Positions 62,553-64,000 of a stretch of DNA of 64,000 nucleotides are shown piece after piece. Origin of the DNA: Pseudomonas fluorescens (GTDB taxonomy: Bacteria > Pseudomonadota > Gammaproteobacteria > Pseudomonadales > Pseudomonadaceae). Numbering within the stretch: position 1 is the stretch's first letter; every line of letters begins with the position of its first letter. The stretch is taken from positions 6,254,501-6,318,500 of the forward strand of contig NZ_CP012831.1 in NCBI RefSeq assembly GCF_001307275.1, read 5' to 3'. The translations under genes were made by a program, and so were the position numbers. The notes beneath the pieces are model-generated. The model saw only the letters and a program-made list of their open reading frames with translations. It searched no databases and had not been told where the DNA came from.

Positions 62553-63863
62553 ATGAAACCTTCGGTAAAAGCTCTGCTTGTCTCCACCTGCATGACCCTC
62601 AGTAGCGTCAGCTTCGGCGCACAGACCCTCACCATTGCCACCGTCAACAACAGCGACATGATCCGCATGCAAAAGCTCTCGAAAACCTTCGAGGCCGAGC
62701 ACCCGGACATCAAGCTCAACTGGGTGGTGCTCGAAGAAAACGTCCTGCGCCAGCGCCTGACCACCGACATCGCCACCCAAGGCGGGCAGTTCGACGTGCT
62801 GACCATTGGCATGTACGAAGCAGCACTCTGGGGCGCCAAGGGCTGGCTGGAGCCGATGAAGGATTTGCCGGCCTCCTACGACCTGGACGACGTCTTCCCT
62901 TCCGTGCGCGATGGTTTGTCGGTCAAAGGCTCGCTGTACGCCCTGCCGTTCTACGCCGAAAGCTCGATCACCTATTACCGCACGGACCTGTTCAAGAACG
63001 CCGGGCTGACCATGCCCGAACACCCGACCTGGACCCAGATCGGTGAGTTCGCGGAAAAACTCACCGACAAATCCAAGGAGCAATATGGCCTGTGCCTGCG
63101 GGGCAAGGCCGGTTGGGGCGAGAACATGGCGCTCATCACCACCCTGGCCAACGGTTATGGCGCGCGCTGGTTCGATGAGAAGTGGCAGCCGCAATTCAAT
63201 GGCCCCGAGTGGAAAGACGCACTCAACTTCTATGTCGACAACATGAAGAAATCCGGCCCGCCGGGCGCCTCCAGCAACGGTTTCAACGAAAACCTGGCGC
63301 TGTTCAACAGCGGCAAATGCGCAATCTGGGTGGATGCCAGCGTCGCCGGCTCGTTCGTCACCGACAAGACCCAGAGCAAGGTGTCCGATCACGTTGGATT
63401 CACCTTCGCCCCCCACGAAAAAACCGACAAAGGCACCTCGTGGATGTACTCCTGGTCACTGGCCATCCCGACCAGTTCCAAAGCCAAGGAAGCCGCCACG
63501 GTCTTTACCACTTGGGCGACGTCCAAGGAGTACAGCCAATTGGTCGCCAAGACCGACGGCATTGCCAACGTACCGCCAGGCACCCGCACCTCGACCTACA
63601 GCGACGAGTACATGAAGGCCGCGCCGTTTGCCAAGGTGACCCTGGAATCGTTGAAAGTCGCCGATCCGAAAGCGCCAACCCTCAAGCCTGTGCCCTACAT
63701 CGGCATCCAGTTGGTGACCATTCCCGAATTCCAGGCCATCGGCACCCAGGTGGGCAAGTTCTTTTCGGGGGCGCTGACCGGCCAGCAGACCGTGGACCAG
63801 GCGTTGACCGCCGCGCAGTCCACCACCGAACGCGAGATGAAACGCGCTGGGTATCCCAAGTAG
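62553..63863 (+). CDS. mtlE: Mannitol/sorbitol ABC transporter substrate-binding protein (MtlE)
   Basis: A 436-residue periplasmic protein. The start ATG 62553 has AAGGAG in front and gives a signal peptide (MKPSVKALLVSTCMTLSSVSFG, cut near AQT). The mature protein is a type 1 sugar-binding protein with TIATVNNSDMIRMQKLSKTFE, FDVLTIGMYEAALWGAKGWLEP and SSITYYRTDLFKNAGL. It matches MtlE of P. fluorescens, the polyol-binding component, and follows mtlR. The permease and ATPase genes mtlFGK should lie downstream, outside the window; a REP pair follows within the first 120 bases. Confidence 0.92.
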   Translation: MKPSVKALLVSTCMTLSSVSFGAQTLTIATVNNSDMIRMQKLSKTFEAEHPDIKLNWVVLEENVLRQRLTTDIATQGGQFDVLTIGMYEAALWGAKGWLEPMKDLPASYDLDDVFPSVRDGLSVKGSLYALPFYAESSITYYRTDLFKNAGLTMPEHPTWTQIGEFAEKLTDKSKEQYGLCLRGKAGWGENMALITTLANGYGARWFDEKWQPQFNGPEWKDALNFYVDNMKKSGPPGASSNGFNENLALFNSGKCAIWVDASVAGSFVTDKTQSKVSDHVGFTFAPHEKTDKGTSWMYSWSLAIPTSSKAKEAATVFTTWATSKEYSQLVAKTDGIANVPPGTRTSTYSDEYMKAAPFAKVTLESLKVADPKAPTLKPVPYIGIQLVTIPEFQAIGTQVGKFFSGALTGQQTVDQALTAAQSTTEREMKRAGYPK

Positions 63864-63891
63864 TCAGCTCATTGAGGCCCGCTCCCGATAC

Positions 63892-63982
63892 CTGTGGGAG
63901 CGAGCTTGCTCGCGATGAGGGCTCCCCGGCCAATATCACGAGTGACTGACACGACGCCATCGCGAGCAAGCTCGCTCCCACA
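63892..63982. repeat. REP pair (inverted) after mtlE
   Basis: CTGTGGGAGCGAGCTTGCTC and the inverse (GAGCAAGCTCGCTCCCACAG) lie 45 bases apart. This is the same type as at 35901 and 47602. In this position it can shield the mtlE transcript from decay, giving more binding protein than permease. Confidence 0.9.
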
Positions 63983-64000
63983 GTGGATCTTCATAGGCCC

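Overview
The window looks like the chromosome of a fluorescent Pseudomonas (P. fluorescens complex). I base this on the high GC content, the many REP palindromes built on the GTGGGAGCGAGCTTGCTCGC core, the mtlR-mtlE mannitol uptake genes, an apr/prt-like type I secretion locus and a mexEF-oprN-like pump. I support 45 protein genes. I saw no rRNA, tRNA, CRISPR array, insertion sequence or prophage.

Layout. (1) 0-12.6 kb is a catabolic block. An FAH-fold dehydratase, a LysR regulator, a UxaA/GarD-type dehydratase and a 2-oxoglutarate-semialdehyde dehydrogenase form a plausible non-phosphorylative sugar-acid route to 2-oxoglutarate. They are followed by an MHS transporter, an AroE-like and a Gfo/Idh/MocA-like dehydrogenase, an IclR regulator, a TIM-barrel isomerase-like protein and an SDR. 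(2) 12.8-20 kb looks like an amine catabolism locus: APC permease, IclR and AraC (EutR-like) regulators, class III aminotransferase, aldehyde dehydrogenase and a cytochrome b561. (3) 20.2-28.4 kb encodes a type I exporter (ABC, HlyD, TolC) and a 1244-residue serralysin-like RTX metalloprotease with a recent internal duplication. (4) 28.6-39.8 kb holds an RND pump (adaptor, permease, outer-membrane channel) with a FabF-like ketosynthase, an SDR, a FadL-like porin, a TesB-like thioesterase and a TetR regulator. Four copies of one 24-bp inverted repeat sit at the promoters of these units and define a local regulon. (5) 39.9-47.5 kb has a VOC protein, a periplasmic binding protein and a MexEF-OprN-like operon. 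(6) 47.6-48 kb is a REP array with a 135-bp tandem duplication. (7) 48-60 kb is a signalling island: a HEAT/TPR protein, a KaiC-like ATPase coupled to a hybrid kinase, and on the other strand a translationally coupled run of hybrid kinase, CheR, CheB, hybrid kinase and response regulator. (8) 60-64 kb has a glycosyltransferase and the start of the mannitol operon.

The best candidate for something undescribed is region 4. Its gene content joins efflux with acyl-chain enzymes and a fatty-acid porin, and the repeated operator ties the units together by direct sequence evidence. The second is region 7, where a KaiC-like protein lacking the usual phosphosite pair is coupled to a kinase next to CheR/CheB without chemoreceptors. 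Functions are inferred from recognisable motifs; no database search was possible.
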